From positions 99,081,657 through 99,145,656 of the forward strand of contig OX388343.1 of the NCBI GenBank assembly GCA_947579665.1: 64,000 nt of DNA, written 5' to 3'. Source of the stretch: Sympetrum striolatum. Its lineage: Eukaryota > Arthropoda > Insecta > Odonata > Libellulidae. This document shows, one piece after another, positions 24,883-38,246 of this stretch. Within the stretch, counting starts at the first letter, position 1. Every line of letters starts with the position of its first letter. Under the pieces are notes generated by a model. The model did no database searches and had not been told where the DNA came from. It worked only from the letters and a program-made list of their open reading frames with translations. A program made the translations under genes and the position numbers.

Positions 24883-27800
24883 GATGAGTCTTTGCATCGT
24901 TTTCTATCCTAGTAAAGGGACCAACCAACGGCTGTATTCTCTCTCCCTCCTTTTATTCCCTCCATTTAAAAAGAGGAGAATAGCACTTTCCAATCCACTG
25001 GACGTCTGCCCATCGGCGACCGTCGTTTTCTGGGCCATTCTGAGGCCTTTTCGGGGTTCAAGGGGGTAAAGATGTGGTTCAGGTGGGGATAGTAGTTTTC
25101 GTCGGTCAAATCCCGAGGAAGCGTAGTGGAAAGCGCCCCTTTCGTCTCATGAATGTCATTTTTATATTTTTCCCTCTTCTCCTCAATGGCCCCCGATTTC
25201 AATAACCTTCCTCAATTCGTTCCGTTCCATCGGATAGACGTGCGTGGGCATTAATGACTTGGAGAGTTTTTCGCCCGAAAGGGACGGCGAGTGCTTATTA
25301 TTTTCCATCGACGACTTTCGTCTTGGACGGATATGTGGGACAATCACGAAATTGAGATTATCGGGAACTTTCCATACGTTATGGATTTCTTCACTGAGAA
25401 TCATAAGATATCTTTAATTCCAAAATTCGATTCCTGATTTATTTCATTGACATAATGAAGATATTATAAGACAAACTGGTAAATCGCCGCAGAAAGTTAC
25501 GCTAACAATCATATAACATCATTCCTTCAAAATAAGTAAATTAAATATGATAAATGAATTAAATTATCGAAAACGCCTTAAATAAGAAGTAGGACGAATG
25601 GCAACGTCGCGACCACCATGTTGGTTATTTTTGACGAAGATGTACTCGATTACTTATGTGCATGCTTTATAAGTATTATTCATGTTTTAAAGTATTTTAA
25701 TTTTAAATGTTAAATTCCAAAATATGTCGTTAGAATTCTACTTGGTAAGATTACAGCTAATCTGTTTCTATCAAAACTTTGAATAGATTTCTTAAAGAGA
25801 AATATATAATCACATTTTCAGAGTAAAAGTACAAGAAATTAAATAATGCTATTCATAAGATCAAGAAAGTTAATTTAAATGGAAATATTCGAGGATTTGA
25901 AGGTGCTCTCAATCATCGAAAATATATTATCAGTGAAAACCATTATAATTAAGCAGTTCAGCATTCGCCGACTTACACCAATTACTTTCGCCTACTACAC
26001 GTAAACCCTAATATTGCCTTTCCGGGCAATTTGGCAGAGGCAATCCTTCTTCTATAGCACCCCATAATTAAGCCAGGAATAACATCCTTGCGGTATTCTC
26101 TACGAATTCCTGCCGATGAGGTCAGCAAGCCGTCGCTTCCTCCGTTCATTAAATCATTTACAGTGGAAAGGGATACCGAGAATCAGCACCATCAGCTTAC
26201 TCTTGCAAAATACAACATCCCGAAAGAGATATTTCTCTCCCTTTCTCTTCTGCCCCAATATTTGAGGTAATCCCACCACTCTGAAACTGCAACCGTTATC
26301 CTCCTCCGAAGTCAAGGCTAATTAAGGTCTTATGAATTACTACTGCAAATTTTCTTTCTAAATGGGTAGACATTTAGCGGTTTGTTGCATGTAAACAGTA
26401 AAATATATCCTTCACTATTTTTCAAAATGAATTCTTGGATTTTTTTAAAGTAATTCAAGTTTAGAATTTTTGATTCGAATCGGAATTCACGGATTAGAAC
26501 CAACAAATATTAGTAGAAAAGAAATGCCTCATTTTAAAAACGATTTTTATGATAACAGGGAAAAGATACGATATTGTGTTTGATAGGTAGCTGAATATAC
26601 TTGGCCCAGACAGAGTGAAAGCAGTAAGATGTGTATGATTGGGAAGTAAGTAAACATAACGACATAATATAAATACCTGAAATAAATCGACATTCATAGA
26701 AGAAAAATAATAAAACAATTTAAGTTACTTATTTTGATCTTATGCAAATTTATTTTTTTTTGATTGATTGGCTCTGCATTAAGCAAAAATGTTATAAAGA
26801 TATAATTTAGTTGCTTTGCATTATTTTCGGATTTCACTTTTGACGAAACTCTGGAATCGACTTTTGAAGTAAGTCGGGTATTCCATACTTAAATATAATA
26901 TCTTGGTATCGTTATTATGAAATACAAATCCAATTCGATCAAGAAAATACTGATAAACTAATTGTTTTTTTATTTAACGGTATAAGCCATATCAGTTTCT
27001 ACAAGGGAAAATTCATAAGCAGCTGTCTTTGAGAAAAATCCATCCTGATACATTCTTCTCAAAACACGACGAAGATTCAATTATGAAATGATCTAGACGT
27101 GGGCAGATTTTTTACATGAGAATCATACCTTCAACTCGTGATATGCTAGAGATAGGTTTAATAGACAATGAACTGAAGATAATTAAAAGTACCCAGAGCC
27201 GATTTTATATAGGTTAAAAGAGTTTTCGTCTCATCATCATTGATTTAAGAATAATTTTCATAAAGTGACTATTTTATCCCTTTGATGTTTCCGTGTGCTT
27301 CTAAAAAGATTAAGGAAGTATCTTTATCGAGTTCTAACAGAAATAGAATTTTTCCGTCAGCCAGAAAGCCAAAAAGCCGTCTATTTAATTGCGATGGCCA
27401 AATTTTAACCAAATGAAATCCAAACATACGCGGAGAGAAGTAAGTATTCTTCAAATCCTAACGTTATGTTCGCGCATTCTCTTGGAGCGTATAAATTCAC
27501 AAATCCTATCACCAAAATATATAAAAGAAAAATGATTCCAATATTCAAAAATAAATAAGTTAAACATTTCAAGCGGAAACTAAAAAACAGAACGTGTGCT
27601 TTTTAAACGGAGCTATCGGTAGGAGGCTTTTTCCCTTCGCTTCGGATGGGAAGCGCTCCAGAAAATGCCCACCATTCGGAGGCGGATAATAAAAATCCAG
27701 GGAGATGATAAACGAAACGCGCAAAATTTTTATCCGCACCCATGAGAAACGCCCAATCGCACCATACTATCGCGTGGAGAAATAAAAGAAGTACAGATGG

Positions 27801-28671
27801 CGCAAATTTATTCCTCTCATTCGTCCTTGCGACCTCTCGCAGAACAGGGAATGGCGAATCGGAAGGAGGCCGAGAAAAAATAATCAACCTCGTTTTAAAA
27901 CTAGCAAAAAAGAGCAATCCTTTTTATTTCCATAACCAGCTTCCCTTTCCCCGGAGGCTTCTAAAAGCGGACAGATGCACGTCGGGAGCTTTTCCTCTCC
28001 TGCATGCGATGCGCTTTTTACTCCTCGTCCTTGGAAAGAGACACCCTCCAGCTTTTTGCGTCGGAATAAAACAAAATGGAGCGCGAGCGAAATCACGGAG
28101 GCTGCAACATGCGCGGTTGCGGGAAAAACAAACTAAAATTTAAAAAATAAATGAAGGATGGAGCCCGCCTCCCCCTCGCTGACAAGACAGGTGTCACGAT
28201 TTTTCATCGCGGAAAATTCTTGCAACATTTTCGTCCGGAACGTTAAGTCTCGGGGAACAACCGACTGCGTCGCGCGTTGGTTGGATGGCTATCTGCGACA
28301 TTTCATCGCCATTGGCAACCGATATCGCTCCCATTTTATCCCCACTAACAATGGGCTGCAGGGAGGATTTATCGCATTTTAGAACTCGTGATGTTTATTC
28401 GCCGAGGAAAATTGGAGAGCATTTGCATCGAGACTCGCGAGATGAGCAAACTAATTTCCTTCGCTACGAGAGTTATCACATAAAATCTTCTCTTGTGTCA
28501 TTATTTCGACCCTATACAAGCTGTCAGCGACATTTTATTGTGGGTAATTTGGGAAGACGGACATTGGAAACAAATTCTGAAGGCTGAAAGGACTTCGAAC
28601 ACTATGATTTTCTTGTCCCTATTTCGTCAGGATTTTGGAACTTATTGCGGGTGCCCTAGTGTCGTAATTGT
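24883..28671. other. Gene-free stretch with GC-richer patches
   Basis: GC-richer patches at 24.9-25.4 and 27.6-28.5 kb carry several open frames on both strands (27742-28143 plus is 133 codons, but 27603-27917 and 27884-28096 minus overlap it). No domain is recognised in any. The rest is AT-rich and empty. Confidence 0.5.
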
Positions 28672-29460
28672 CTATGTAAGAACCCTGCAAGCCGCCTTTC
28701 GGCGTGTGGTAGGGGGTACAAGCACCTTGACTCTATATTCCTAAACGGTTTCTTTCGCGTATAGGGGAGACCGGGGCTGGTTGGCCGAGTTTTGTTTTCG
28801 GAATTTCTGTACTCATTTTGGTTTCACTTTTTGAAAAACGGTTTGCTTTGTCATAAAGATACAACCCTTGAGCATATATGTGAATTTTTTCATCCATGAC
28901 AAAAAATCAGGGAAAAAGTTATAAACAATCAAATGCGGCACCAACAATCGGCCAACCAACCCCAGGGCCGGGGTAGGTTAGACACTCGGCCAACCTGCCC
29001 CTTCGGCCAACCTGCCCCTTCGGCCAACCAGCCCCGGTCTCCCCTACTTCGTGGAAAAAATGAATTTTTGAAACGATACGTTCTGGCATCTATTTCCCTC
29101 ATCTTTCTGGCAGTATCAGAACGGCCCATATAACAGGGGGGTCGCATTATATCGGCTACATCATCTGAGAAAGTAATTTCTCTGGACTTATTTAATAAAT
29201 TTATCCTTTGAATTAATCTTCTATCTTCTAATGATTCCCAACCCGCGTCCTGTACCATCTGAGTGGCACTCGCTGTTTTATCGAAGCAATTCTTTACAAA
29301 TCGTATCGCCTTTCGTTGTTCTTTTTCTAAATCCCGAATATGACATTTCTCGGCGGGGTCCCATACACTACATGCATACTCAAGGTGAGGCCTAACTAAG
29401 TAACATCGCTCGCGAACTTTTTCTTCGCTCCTACCGACTATTCTTTTAATTCTCAGGAAA
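28672..29460 (-). pseudogene. Non-LTR retrotransposon remnant: C-terminal reverse transcriptase and 3' UTR
   Basis: On the minus strand, codons from about 29453 down to 29046 encode the region after the reverse transcriptase core: RERCYLVRPHLEYACSVWDP, LEKEQRKAIRFVKNCFDK, DAGWESLEDRR, and PPCYMGRSD..RKMREIDART. This pattern (LVRP.LEY...WDP, then LE..QRKA.RF) is standard for the CR1/L2/Jockey group. Compared with the copy at 44.8-45.4 kb it has lost two codons before LVRP and everything upstream of about 29460. The 3' UTR continues to about 28672 and includes the GCCGCCTTTCGGCGTGTGG hairpin also seen at 44.7 kb. A 281-bp MITE at 28764-29044 interrupts it. It is not functional. Confidence 0.8.
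28764..29044. mobile_element. TA-flanked MITE nested in the non-LTR remnant
   Basis: The terminal inverted repeats are GGGGAGACCGGGGCTGGTTG at the left and the exact inverse at the right, about 24 bp, flanked by TA on both sides (28762-28763, 29045-29046). TA duplication fits the Tc1/mariner group. Near the right end three copies of the 17-bp unit CGGCCAACCTGCCCCTT follow each other (about 28986-29030), repeating part of the inverted repeat. The retroelement on both sides aligns with the uninterrupted copy at 44.7-45.4 kb, so this is a later insertion. There is no coding capacity. Confidence 0.8.
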
Positions 29461-32400
29461 TGCATTTCTTTATCTCCTTCCTTGCCAATACGATGAGGAA
29501 GGAAGTGAGACTTGTTTGGAAACGATACGAAATATAAATATTCGTGAACCCCCAATGGATTTTAGTAATTTGGAAAAAGGAAGAAGCATGTTAACCTCCA
29601 TTTCTATCCAAACTTCATAATTTCTATTGATAAAATAAGACTAAATCCTCCAAACATGTCTTTATTGTGTTACTTTAGCGTTCAACGCACCGATTTAAAA
29701 TAATGAACAACTTACATTATTATTTTAAGATATTCTAACCCCGTAAAAGCATTTGTATTTTTCGTATGTAATACATGGATTCTGATACAAACGAGAGGTA
29801 ATCTTGAAACATAAATTCATGTCTCGAAAATTGCGAAATATAATAGAAATACCGGAAATATTTCCTATCTACAAACATTCCTTAGAAATATCACCCAAGT
29901 CTAGCAATTTTAGATTACCTTATGTATGATTTCAACTTGGAGCAAAGTAAATTTCAAATATCACTCAGAGTTACCAATTTATCTTACTTTAAGAGCTTCT
30001 GGGGGAAGAGGGGGCCAAAAGGCATCATCTTTCGTAGCAAATAAAGATTACATTAAAATAAAAGAGTCGCTTTTTATCAATTAATAATTGTGTGTTGTGA
30101 TTATAATTTGCGAAAGATAAACGCAAGTATGAATTCTGATTAGCGGAAGACAAACATTTTTCTAGATATTTCACTCTTTGTAAAGTGACAAAAACTCGCC
30201 AGCTTCTCATTTCATATTCTCATTGACTCAAACTTTATCCCGAGAGAACTCTTTACCGCAAGACCACGGCGCTGTCTTCAAAGGCCTTCGGCTGGTTTCA
30301 TTCCCCATCGCCAACCACCTCCTCCGCAAACTACGCATTAATTTAGACCTGCGTTGGAAACCTTGCAGTGGAATTAGTGATCTACGTAATGAGCTAAACT
30401 GCAGAATCGAAAAGAATTAATCGAAAAAGGACTATAAAACGGAGAAGTCCAGGGAGAAAAAGGAATTCTCCGATCGAAATAGAAGCTGTGCGAGTATTAT
30501 GAAGAGGGGAGTTGGAAGTAACACGTGTGGAGAGAAAAAAACAGGCTTCAGTATGTTGGTTTTAAATGAATGAGAAATGTCAACAGAAAAGAAATCATTA
30601 TCACACTTCAGTATCTAATCATTTAAGTCAAATCCCTGAATTAAGTTTCGAAGTGTTCTTGGAAGGTATCAATTTATTTCCTTTTTTATATTTTCCCCCG
30701 ATTTTTTTCTTATCAACACTGAGGCAGTATATTCAACGGTCGAATAAAAAGGAAAGTTCATTCCTGACGTATTTGGAACTGCTCGTGGGTTTGATTACTT
30801 TCCCGGGAGCTTGCTAATTAATTTAGCCTCACACCTGAATTAGTGAGAATGGAATACAAATACCCGACAATCAACACTTGGCTCTTGCATCGAATAAAAG
30901 ATCGAATTCCAGGCTTTCTCGTTTAAAAAAATTCCAACTGCCATTAAAAGACGTCTGCAGAAAAGAGTATCAATTAAATTACGATATTAGGCAGATTTTA
31001 TGAAATAAATATTTTGTACTGGTATAAAAAAACCTTTTCAATTCTGTAGAAAAAGGCGAGAAATGCAAATGATTGCAAGATATTATTCTTCAAAATATAT
31101 GAAACACTTGGTGGAAATTTTTCTATCCTTCATAGCCTAATGAAACTCGTAATAATTCAATCAATCAATAATACTTTCTGACTTAAAAATTGAGTTTTTC
31201 ACGTGGATAACTTTTCATTCTGCAACGTTACGTTTTCCTTTGGACAACCGATCACAAGATTGAAAATTAAATATACAAGCATTCATCCAGCTAGAACATA
31301 TGATTGAAAATGGAATGAGGAATATGTCTAAAATCCTCGGGTGACACAATGGAGCGAAACTAACACCCATAAACCTACGCGACACAAAAGAATTTCCAAA
31401 TGATTCCGCTGATTGATTCTCGCCACGCTAATAAAATATTTAATCGAATTTGTCACGTGAAATCCGATGAGAGTTCGAAAAAAGGAAAAGATAAGGAATG
31501 AAAAATGCGAGGACGTCACCGGTGACTGACACAACTGTATCAACTTCGTTCTCCGAATTAATGCAACGAGCTCTGACCAGAAATTGGGGGGAAGATCACC
31601 ACTCAAATTCGAGTCGGATTTCAACGATTGCAGATTCCAGAATAGTGAAGGGGAGATGCGGTGAATTGATGCATCACGCGGCGATTTAAAGAGGGGCGAA
31701 AAGAAAGGTTCGGCTCGAAAAGAGTCCAGACGCGAAACGAATTAGGAAGGAAATGGATGGATCGAAAATGGAAGACGGGGAAAGTCAGGTACTGATAAAT
31801 GGCGTGGGGATTCATCCACTTTGCCCACCGAATTCCCAGAGCAGACGTGGATATCCGTCATCTGTTCCTCTTGAATCGAATCTGCCAACACAGATGGAGC
31901 CACTAGCTGTGTTTAATCCACGTCGCCCACGCCAAGTTTCTCCTCGAATACCTTTAAAGATGGTAAAATGCGTTTCTTTATCTTCTAGTGTTTCCTTCAA
32001 AGAAACGTCTTTCTCAATACAAAAGTTAAATTTTGTTCCTGCGATCATGTATTGATTAACGGAATATTTTTCATTTATCATTTGGTATAGGATATATAAA
32101 AACTCATCTTTCATTTACTTTTGTTACATTTATATTTATGGTTGTGATGCCATGAAATCCACTGAATTATAAACGATTCTGAATTTTGACGTTGATTGAG
32201 ATCAATCCTTACGGAATGCAAAGAAAAGTGCTACCAGTAGAGTCATTGTACTTAACATACGTGAACAGGTTCCACTAATCGCATTCTGCCATCCTTCCCT
32301 TCGCAAATTCTTCCTCGTTTCTCAGTCTGGTTCACATTTGTAAAGTGAAGGAAAATTTTCCAAACTTGGGAGCAGAGTTTTACCTAGAGAGCAATTTAAG

Positions 32401-32682
32401 TTTGGTAACTTATTTTCTAATTATTGTTTCGGATCACGTCTTCTTATTTGCGCACAATTTTCTATGGCAACATTGGTTCTGGACAAAATGGTAACAGCCT
32501 TTGAAAGAAGACATCAATTTACGCACATAATTTGGCTTGAACTTGAGTGTGTTTCTATTTTCCAATAAAATGTGTCTAAGCCAAAGTTTTAAGCTAAGTG
32601 ATTTATGCGCCGAAGCATCACGATTATTTCTGTTGTGCAGTTTCGATTAGTTTGGTCATATCTCTTGGAATGCTACATGTAC
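29461..32682. other. Gene-free stretch
   Basis: Open frames at 31498-31689, 31753-32055 (plus) and 31328-31624, 31812-32114 (minus) overlap in a GC-richer patch and show no domain. Nothing else is recognised. Confidence 0.55.
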
Positions 32683-32684
32683 AT

Positions 32685-33664
32685 AAGGTAATTCCGGGAG
32701 AGATGCCCCACCTAAGGAAATGACTTCATAACAATGACTTCAGTGATGATAAGAATGTGAAACTGCGTGATATAATGGAACATTTATTGATTATTAACAG
32801 GATATAAATAAATTTTGTTTAAAAATATATTCACACTATATATTAAAGTTTTTCTTCATCCATGCATTTGGCCATCTCTCCTGAGTGTCCGGGTGAGACG
32901 CCCCGGACACTCGGAAGAGACCCCATGGGGGACCTCTGCGGGAGAGGTACCCCATTAGCATAAACTGAATTTAATCTGGAAAGCGCTTGTTATATACAAA
33001 ATTTTTAAATATGACTTAAAGTCAGGACCTAGGAAAACGTTTAAGTTAACTCTAAAACCTATTTAAAAGTTTCATTTGCAAAATTTTTGGAGGCATATAA
33101 ATAGCATATTTAGACTTGGTCATCAGTTTTTTTGCAAGTGACATCTTCTCACGCAAAATGTTGCCGATTCAATCGAAATCAAATATATTTTATCGAAACT
33201 TCAAGGCAAAAATTCTCACAGAAGATGTTTTTTGATTTCTAAAAAAAATTATATTTGTAATTTCAATGTGGGTGGGACACCTTATCCGGGTATTATATTT
33301 CGATAAGAAAGAAAGTGGCAAAAAGCACCACTCTAGTGCTTACTAAACACTACATCATCTTTTGATCGTGGATTTAAATTTGAATTGAAATTTAAATGTA
33401 GATTACAAACGTTTTCTTGTAAAAAGCCTTAATCAGTACCTATCACCTTAAAGTTAAATTGATACTAATAAGACACATATACCTAAAGATAGCACTAGGG
33501 CATCTATCCCGAGAGGAGGTGGGGCGTCTATCCTTTCAGTACGGGAGAGATGGCCTTACAGCCTCTGGGGCTACACTTTGTCCAAGATGGCCAGTCACTG
33601 CACGTGAAAAATAGATGAACCTATAGCTACAAGTTTTTGCCCTTTAATTCAAAATATTCAAACA

Positions 33665-33753
<89 letters not shown>

Positions 33754-33993
33754 CTATCTTATAACAGGGCGGAGAAAAACAGTGCCTACTTGAAATGATG
33801 TTATAAAACTGCGAAAAAAGAATTAATCTCCGTGAAACTCTTGCAGATAGAGGGGTACCTTCCAACCCTTCCAACTGACTGACGCACACCGTCAGTAGAG
33901 CAATCTTGTGGTTTTCCTTAAAAATACTGCGACTGGGGCATCTCTCCCGGTGGGGCTTCTCTCCAGGTGGGGCATCTCACCCGGATTTACCTT
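32685..33993. mobile_element. 1.3-kb inverted-repeat element with iterated GC-rich motifs
   Basis: The left end AAGGTAATTCCGGGAGAGAT(GCCCCACC) and right end (inverted AAGGTAAATCCGGGTGAGAT, GCCCCACC) form imperfect inverted repeats of about 30 bp, with TA present at both outer edges. The motif CCGGGNGAGAYGCCCC recurs inside, in both orientations: three tandem copies at 33936-33984, others near 32885, 33500 and 33530. A perfect 11-bp-arm hairpin lies at 32883-32912. An (AT)n tract occupies 33669-33750. No transposase is visible. A non-autonomous DNA transposon is the best reading; the superfamily is uncertain (a TA target would favour Tc1/mariner). Confidence 0.65.
33669..33750. repeat. (AT)n microsatellite, about 41 units
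   Basis: An uninterrupted TA/AT alternation about 82 bp long lies inside the 1.3-kb inverted-repeat element. It is likely polymorphic and prone to assembly error in length. Confidence 0.97.
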
Positions 33994-33995
33994 AT

Positions 33996-36785
33996 CTTGG
34001 ACTGTTAAATGAGAGTTAAATACTTCTAAAACTTTATTATTGATGATTATTTCTCCTTAGCTTTAAATTGCACCGCTTTTAATTATTCAACCAGTAATTT
34101 TAATGTTAAACTATTATCAAATAATAAGATATTTTTATACTTGATGATTTTTTTACGTACGAAGTCCAGTGTATCTTCTAAGTGTTCCACCTTTCGGTAG
34201 TTTCATGTTCACTCAAAAATCCCTATTAAGTGCCATCTCCTTTATTTCTTCATTTTTCCATCTCCTTTAAATCGTATAGTAAGAGTTAAATAATCTCTAA
34301 CATCCAGTAATCAATTCTATTCACCAAAGAGGACAGTATTATTTGACAGGCAAACAACCAATGCATACGTGCATGTTATCTGAAGGCTTAAATGATCAAC
34401 AAAGCCGATATAAGGGAATATTCTTGACGGAATTCGGCATCAATGTATGAGAAGCCGTTTTGTGCATAAGCTCCATTGTTTATCAAAGGCTAATCATCGC
34501 ATTCCTAACAATGGGCCTTATGATAAATGGCGCGCATTTACCAGAAAACGGTGTTTACATCGCTAATACATTTCAATTGAATCATTCACCAATATACCAT
34601 TTATGGATTCCACAACTCGCATACCGTTCATAGGATATGAGAATCCCTATCAAAGCTCTTCGTTGGAAATTTTTGGATATTGTTCATGACTTTAAAATGA
34701 AAGACAGCTCAGAAAGCGTTAATAAAATAGCTTAGTAAAACGCCGTTCTTTTGCGATTCGAAACTATCGTCCATTTTGTTTCAAGTAAAGACGTGTACAG
34801 GTAAAAGATAGAATAGCGAGTTTCGCGTAGCCCGAAAGACTACGGAAGATGGGTTGGGGAGAATTTTCCTCGTTAAAAAAATCAGAGAGATGGAACGCCA
34901 ATCGTTGAGGCGTTGAGAGCGTTGGAGGGTTCCGAATTTAAAGGAGCAGCAGCTGCGTGGCTGCGGGGCGCTGAATTGATAAGGTCTGCGTGTGTATCTT
35001 TTTTTCCATTGACGTCTCAGGACGGAGAAGGGGTTTCGAGTGGAAGGGATTTTAAATGCGGCAACGGAGAAACGCTTACTGAAGGAAATTTAGCTAGAAG
35101 GAAAATGCATGTTAGCATAGGTAACCATGCTTATCTAGTACAATGAGATTCGAGACGATGAAAATTTGAATATTTTTATCTTGAAATTTTCGATATCGAT
35201 TCCAAAAAAAAGTACACAGCGTAGTTGACCATTGCAGATTGATCAAAAGTTTATTAGTTTGAAAAGTATAATATATACCATCAAATGCATGCTCTGTAAA
35301 TAACAAAAAATATGGCACACTTTGTGCTGCGATTTCTGTACTAATTGATGCACTTTATAGCTACAATAAGATAAGCAGAGCCGTTTTCACTCAATGGTAT
35401 TCATATTTCCAAAAAAGCTCTGTTATCCCCTGGACACGCTTTTATTGACCTCTCGGTGGAATTTATGTATCCATTTCACCGACCTAAAAGATAATATGTC
35501 ATTTTTAAGCATATGCACATTCATCGATAGTAATGAATCATCAATGATTATCGAACTAAGAAACTCAGACGAAACGACGTTTAAGATCTCTCATACTAAT
35601 CTCCACTGCTCGGGCCGTAACTTCGCGATGGGTCTCCATCAGGAACAAAGAAAGTATAACTTCTAAATCGTTACATAATACACAATTATTAGTTGCTGAA
35701 GTTAGTTTTAAACATCCAGAGTATTTAATTAAGATTTAATATTTAAGTACAATTAAGAATGGTAATAATATCACTCCCTAACTGGAATATAAATCATATC
35801 CTCTTCGTATTTCTACTTACCACTGCTTAGCATCACTTTAAGAACAAATTTTCAATTATTTATAAATATAACCCTGAAAATATTCATGCAATAAATTAAT
35901 GCTCATCTATCCCCATTAAAGTCTTTATTTGTATCATTAACATCACGCATCGTTTGTGAGAATTGGAGGGAACTGATTATATGTTAATTGCCGTTATTGA
36001 AATATTTTACGAGTCCCACTAATTTTTTGTTCGAAAGGACTTGATGATATTTAAATATTACGGCAAAAAAAACATTCCTGCCCTCAAATGATGTGGGGAT
36101 AAATAAAAATATTAAATCCGCAGTTCGTCAGTCTGCGATTGATTGAGTATGTAACTTCCCCTCAGTTTTATTAAAATAAATAATTATGATTGTTATTAAT
36201 TAATTAGTTAATCAATTACCAATCAAGCGAAACGGAGGAGAGGGTTAACCAGCGCATCGATATTGGTAGAAATTATAAATACGTGGGGATGGGATTAATT
36301 GCCAAGCTTAATGAAAATTTACATATTTTTCATTTCTTCAATTATGAAATTCCACATAGTGACGGCTAGCACCATTCAAAATATTTTACATATTTCAAAT
36401 CGATCGACATCGGCATCAGTTAATGGAATGTAATTAATACCGGCGATTTTTATAGTTTCAGTGATGCGTATTATTATTTATCTAACGGAAATATCCAATA
36501 CTTGAAGAAGTTATTGCGATTTCAGTTTTGGAATTTAAAATAGAGAACTTTAGTCCTTTTTTAGGGTTTAGGATAAATTCTATCGATGAGATAGACATTC
36601 GATCTTAAAATATGCAGTGCACAATCCCAACTGATAAAAGAAGAAAATTCAACTTGAAAATTCCCTGTGAAAATAAGACATTTTAGTTCAGTTGCCTGCA
36701 CTTCATATAGCGATATATTGCGCGTCAAGTAAATTCGGAATACAAGCATAAGTATAACGTAATAAGACGAAATCATAGATATAAT
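33996..36785. other. Gene-free stretch
   Basis: A GC-richer patch at 34.85-35.15 kb gives a 77-codon plus frame without a domain. A frame at 35394-35666 is likewise unrecognised. Nothing else is seen. Confidence 0.55.
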
Positions 36786-36941
36786 CGGTGGCGTGGTTGT
36801 AAGCGCAATATTCTTACAACACTAAGGTCCCGGATTCGAATCCTGGTTATGGTTGTTTCTGTGAGATTGTGTAATTGTAATCATGGTCATGTTTGACTAA
36901 AATAGGCCCATAAATAGAGACGAAATTATTATTATTATTAT
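36786..36941 (+). mobile_element. tRNA-derived SINE (family C)
   Basis: A tRNA-like head contains an A-box-like GTGGCGTGGTTGTAAGCGC and a perfect B-box-type GGATTCGAATCC (36832-36843). About 80 bases of unrelated body follow, ending in (ATT)n at 36926-36941. A head with internal promoter, a body and a short tandem tail is the standard SINE layout. The tail resembles the ATT tails of the 22.1- and 48.6-kb repeats, so a shared retrotransposition partner is possible. Confidence 0.7.
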
Positions 36942-38054
36942 CAGGAAGATTGCTGACATGAACATCTTCAGCTGTAGAATGGAAAACACATGCACTTTAG
37001 GTTGAGTTTGCATAAAGTGATTTTATTCGTTAATTACCTCCAAAAAGTAAACCTACCTCGCTTGAACTGAGCATAAACTCTCGCCGAACTTTGCTATTGA
37101 ATTTTACATCAATTATCTTCATCTAAAGCCTCCTCTTTCAAAAACATGCCGTATATAATGTGATTTAAAGTCTGGTTTAATTTCACCTTATGAAGCCAGT
37201 GTGCTTGCGATACGTCTTAATCTGAATTTGTTGTTGATATTTCATTATCATTGTGGACACACTTTCCGTTGCTATTTGGCTTTCAGCATCTGCAAAATGT
37301 CATTCGATAACAGTAGCCTGAAACTGTTTTTAGTGAAATTGGTCGCCTGAGGACAGAATGATGTCCGGCCGCACTCTAACTTGATTGCTCCTCAGTTGGC
37401 AATTTCAGCCCCTTCCAAATGCCGAATTCGGTCTTTTTGTCACCCATTATTGTATTCGTATCCAGTTCTAAGCGTACTTTTCTGAGAATAATTGTAAGAA
37501 ATGTCAAGAAATTAATAAAAATGGAGATACAGACCCACCCATCATCAAATACGAAACTATGACATATCGTTGTGGAGTTAAGAAAGACATAGAATTAAAT
37601 AGTACGTCTTTCGGCATAACTTGGAAAATTGATAGATATATTATAAGTCAGGTGAAAGCTGTACAAAAAAATTCTATATGAAAATAGATCCTTGCTTTGG
37701 AACAGTGGGGAATAAAATCTAGTTTCTCTACAAGGTCTAAGGACATTGAACGACCATAAAATCGGATACTTATAGTAGTCAATTTCAGATATTCAATTTG
37801 TTCACGAAAACTTATGATTATAATATTTCGTCAAAGTCTCCCAAGAATTAACCGACATCCGCGCATCTCAGTCGTCATTTGTCAGAGCAAATATGCTCAA
37901 TTAAAAGCGATACTAATCCATTACATGAAATTTTATTAGAAATTTACGTGAATATGGGATTTTAATTTTTGCAGTAGATACAATATGAAGGATGGGATCT
38001 TACCGAATGGTTTGAAAAAATCTCTACTTTATATTGCCAATCGCTGATTATTGT
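36942..38054. other. Gene-free stretch
   Basis: I see no coding frame, RNA gene or repeat in this interval. Confidence 0.6.
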
Positions 38055-38106
38055 AGTAGTATTGTAAGTAGTATTGTCAGTAGTATTAGTAAGTAGTATT
38101 GTAGTA
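38055..38106 (+). repeat. Short imperfect tandem repeat (GTAGTATT-based)
   Basis: Four to five imperfect copies of a 12-14-bp unit containing AGTAGTATTGT follow one another. Confidence 0.8.
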
Positions 38107-38174
38107 AATTGATAAAATATTTACTAAAAACAGAGTAATTTTACGACCGAAAAAGGAGGTGAAAAAAGTTGGAA

Positions 38175-38246
38175 TAAACATGATCTCGAAACAATAAACC
38201 TTCAGCTTAGAGTTAGACACTCTAACCATTACACCACGGCAACTTT
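38175..38246 (-). mobile_element. tRNA-like SINE head (degenerate B box)
   Basis: On the minus strand the sequence GCCGTGGTGTAATGGTTAGA is a near-perfect tRNA 5' part with A box (TGGTGTAATGGTTAGAGTG). The B-box position reads GTTTCGAGATC, which departs from GGTTCGANTCC. There is no matching acceptor stem. It may be a decayed tRNA copy or a SINE head; a working tRNA is unlikely. Confidence 0.5.

Noticed and set aside
27603..28143. Overlapping plus and minus frames of 104-133 codons
   Set aside because: Mutually overlapping frames on opposite strands in a GC-richer patch are expected by chance; no domain found.
33644..33889. Frame with an Ile-Tyr repeat
   Set aside because: The repeat is the translation of the (AT)n microsatellite.
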